Shown here one piece after another: positions 5,357 to 5,721 of a stretch of DNA of 5,721 nucleotides (position 1 is the stretch's first letter; the number at the start of each line of letters is the position of its first letter). The stretch is from Nitrospira defluvii. GTDB taxonomy: Bacteria > Nitrospirota > Nitrospiria > Nitrospirales > Nitrospiraceae. The stretch is taken from NCBI GenBank assembly GCA_016199015.1, contig JACQHN010000558.1, positions 1 through 5,721 of the forward strand, in the 5' to 3' direction. The notes beneath the pieces were generated by a model. The model saw only the letters and a program-made list of their open reading frames with translations, did not search any database and was not told where the DNA came from. The position numbers were made by a program, and so were the translations under genes.

Positions 5357-5680
5357 ATGTATTTAGTAGCCCATATCGATGTTGAAATTTGTGCCTCAAA
5401 GAGCTGCAAGCTCTGTACTCAATATTGTCCTGAGGCTAATACCATTCAGTATAGCGAGGAGATGGGGAAAGAGAAGGGCTTTAAGTACGGGTCCGCATAC
5501 GTGGCCGTAGATCGTTGTAAAGGATGCGCACAATGTGTGTGGGTCTGCGACAACATGGCGAAGAACAATGCCATTAAGATGATCATGATTGATCAATTAC
5601 CGATGGCCGCGTTGACCGATAACATCACATATAGCGATAAGAGTACGACAGCGGTCCTGGCGAGCCCAGTAGTCGGGTAA
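5357..5680 (+). CDS. porD: 2-oxoacid:ferredoxin oxidoreductase, ferredoxin-like (delta/epsilon) subunit with two [4Fe-4S] sites
   Basis: A 107-residue electron-transfer subunit that passes electrons between the catalytic beta subunit and external ferredoxin. Two cluster motifs are visible: Cys12-x4-Cys17-x2-Cys20-x3-Cys24-Pro, and Cys54-x2-Cys57-x2-Cys60-x3-Cys64. The first has a widened first gap (x4 rather than x2), and the second is followed by Asp instead of the usual Pro. About 30 residues separate the two motifs, and a tail of about 43 residues follows the second. GAAGGAG (5345-5351) lies 5 nt before the ATG. Five-subunit enzymes can have more than one small subunit, so the letter (delta or epsilon) is a guess. 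It is co-directional with porB and porG with a short gap, and is followed 21 bp on by another start. Confidence 0.88.
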   Translation: MYLVAHIDVEICASKSCKLCTQYCPEANTIQYSEEMGKEKGFKYGSAYVAVDRCKGCAQCVWVCDNMAKNNAIKMIMIDQLPMAALTDNITYSDKSTTAVLASPVVG

Positions 5681-5701
5681 GCGTAAGAAAGGGGAGTGGG
5701 C

Positions 5702-5721
5702 GTGGGAATGACGCAAGATAC
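5702..5721 (+). CDS. Start of the next operon gene, truncated by the window end (possibly the alpha subunit)
   Basis: AGGGGAG (5690-5696) is followed 5 nt later by GTG 5702 and, in the same frame, 11 nt later by ATG 5708. Only six full codons are visible (from ATG: Met-Thr-Gln-Asp), so no family can be assigned. Because the alpha subunit is missing from an otherwise ordered operon, it is the natural expectation here; this is inference only. Confidence 0.45.

Noticed and set aside
1..5721. CRISPR arrays, tRNA or rRNA genes, insertion sequences
   Set aside because: No regularly spaced repeats, no tRNA-like cloverleaf sequence and no transposase or terminal inverted repeats were seen on either strand.

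Overview
The window (about 5.7 kb, moderately GC-rich) looks like chromosomal DNA from an aerobic or microaerophilic chemolithoautotroph, most plausibly a Nitrospira-type nitrite oxidiser. This is inferred from protein character and gene content: a multi-subunit 2-oxoacid:ferredoxin oxidoreductase of the kind used in the reductive TCA cycle, a stand-alone MTHFR C-terminal-domain protein, a single-domain QueF, and tandem membrane fatty-acid hydroxylase-like proteins. No 16S or other marker gene is present, so the taxonomy is a hypothesis.

Layout. (1) Positions 82-1656, plus strand: two tandem paralogues of the fatty acid hydroxylase/sterol desaturase superfamily, about 80% identical over their last 188 residues. 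The first is intact. The second carries one in-frame TGA at 1009-1011, where its neighbour has Arg, and is otherwise free of frameshifts. (2) Positions 1677-3225, minus strand: a compact, probably co-transcribed set read from right to left: a small four-cysteine MTHFR C-terminal-domain protein, queF (queuosine biosynthesis) and apaH (Ap4A hydrolase). apaH converges on the hydroxylase pair with only 20 bp between stop codons. (3) Positions 3226-3693: a 468-bp divergent intergenic region with a good sigma70-like promoter facing right, a leader of about 157 nt containing an imperfect hairpin, several palindromes, a weak leftward promoter candidate and an unproven 41-codon hydrophobic ORF. (4) Positions 3694-5721, plus strand: the beta, gamma and ferredoxin-like subunits of a 2-oxoacid:ferredoxin oxidoreductase, each with a strong Shine-Dalgarno sequence and 23-26 bp gaps, followed by the first codons of another gene that runs off the window.

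How the parts work together. The rightward genes encode much of an enzyme that interconverts a 2-oxoacid and an acyl-CoA using ferredoxin electrons; the alpha subunit is missing and probably lies just downstream. The leftward genes have no obvious shared pathway (one-carbon metabolism, tRNA modification, dinucleotide-alarmone turnover). I did not find a clearly new multi-gene system. The best leads are the single-stop second hydroxylase, the structured leader of the oxidoreductase operon and the odd company of the stand-alone MTHFR C-terminal domain.
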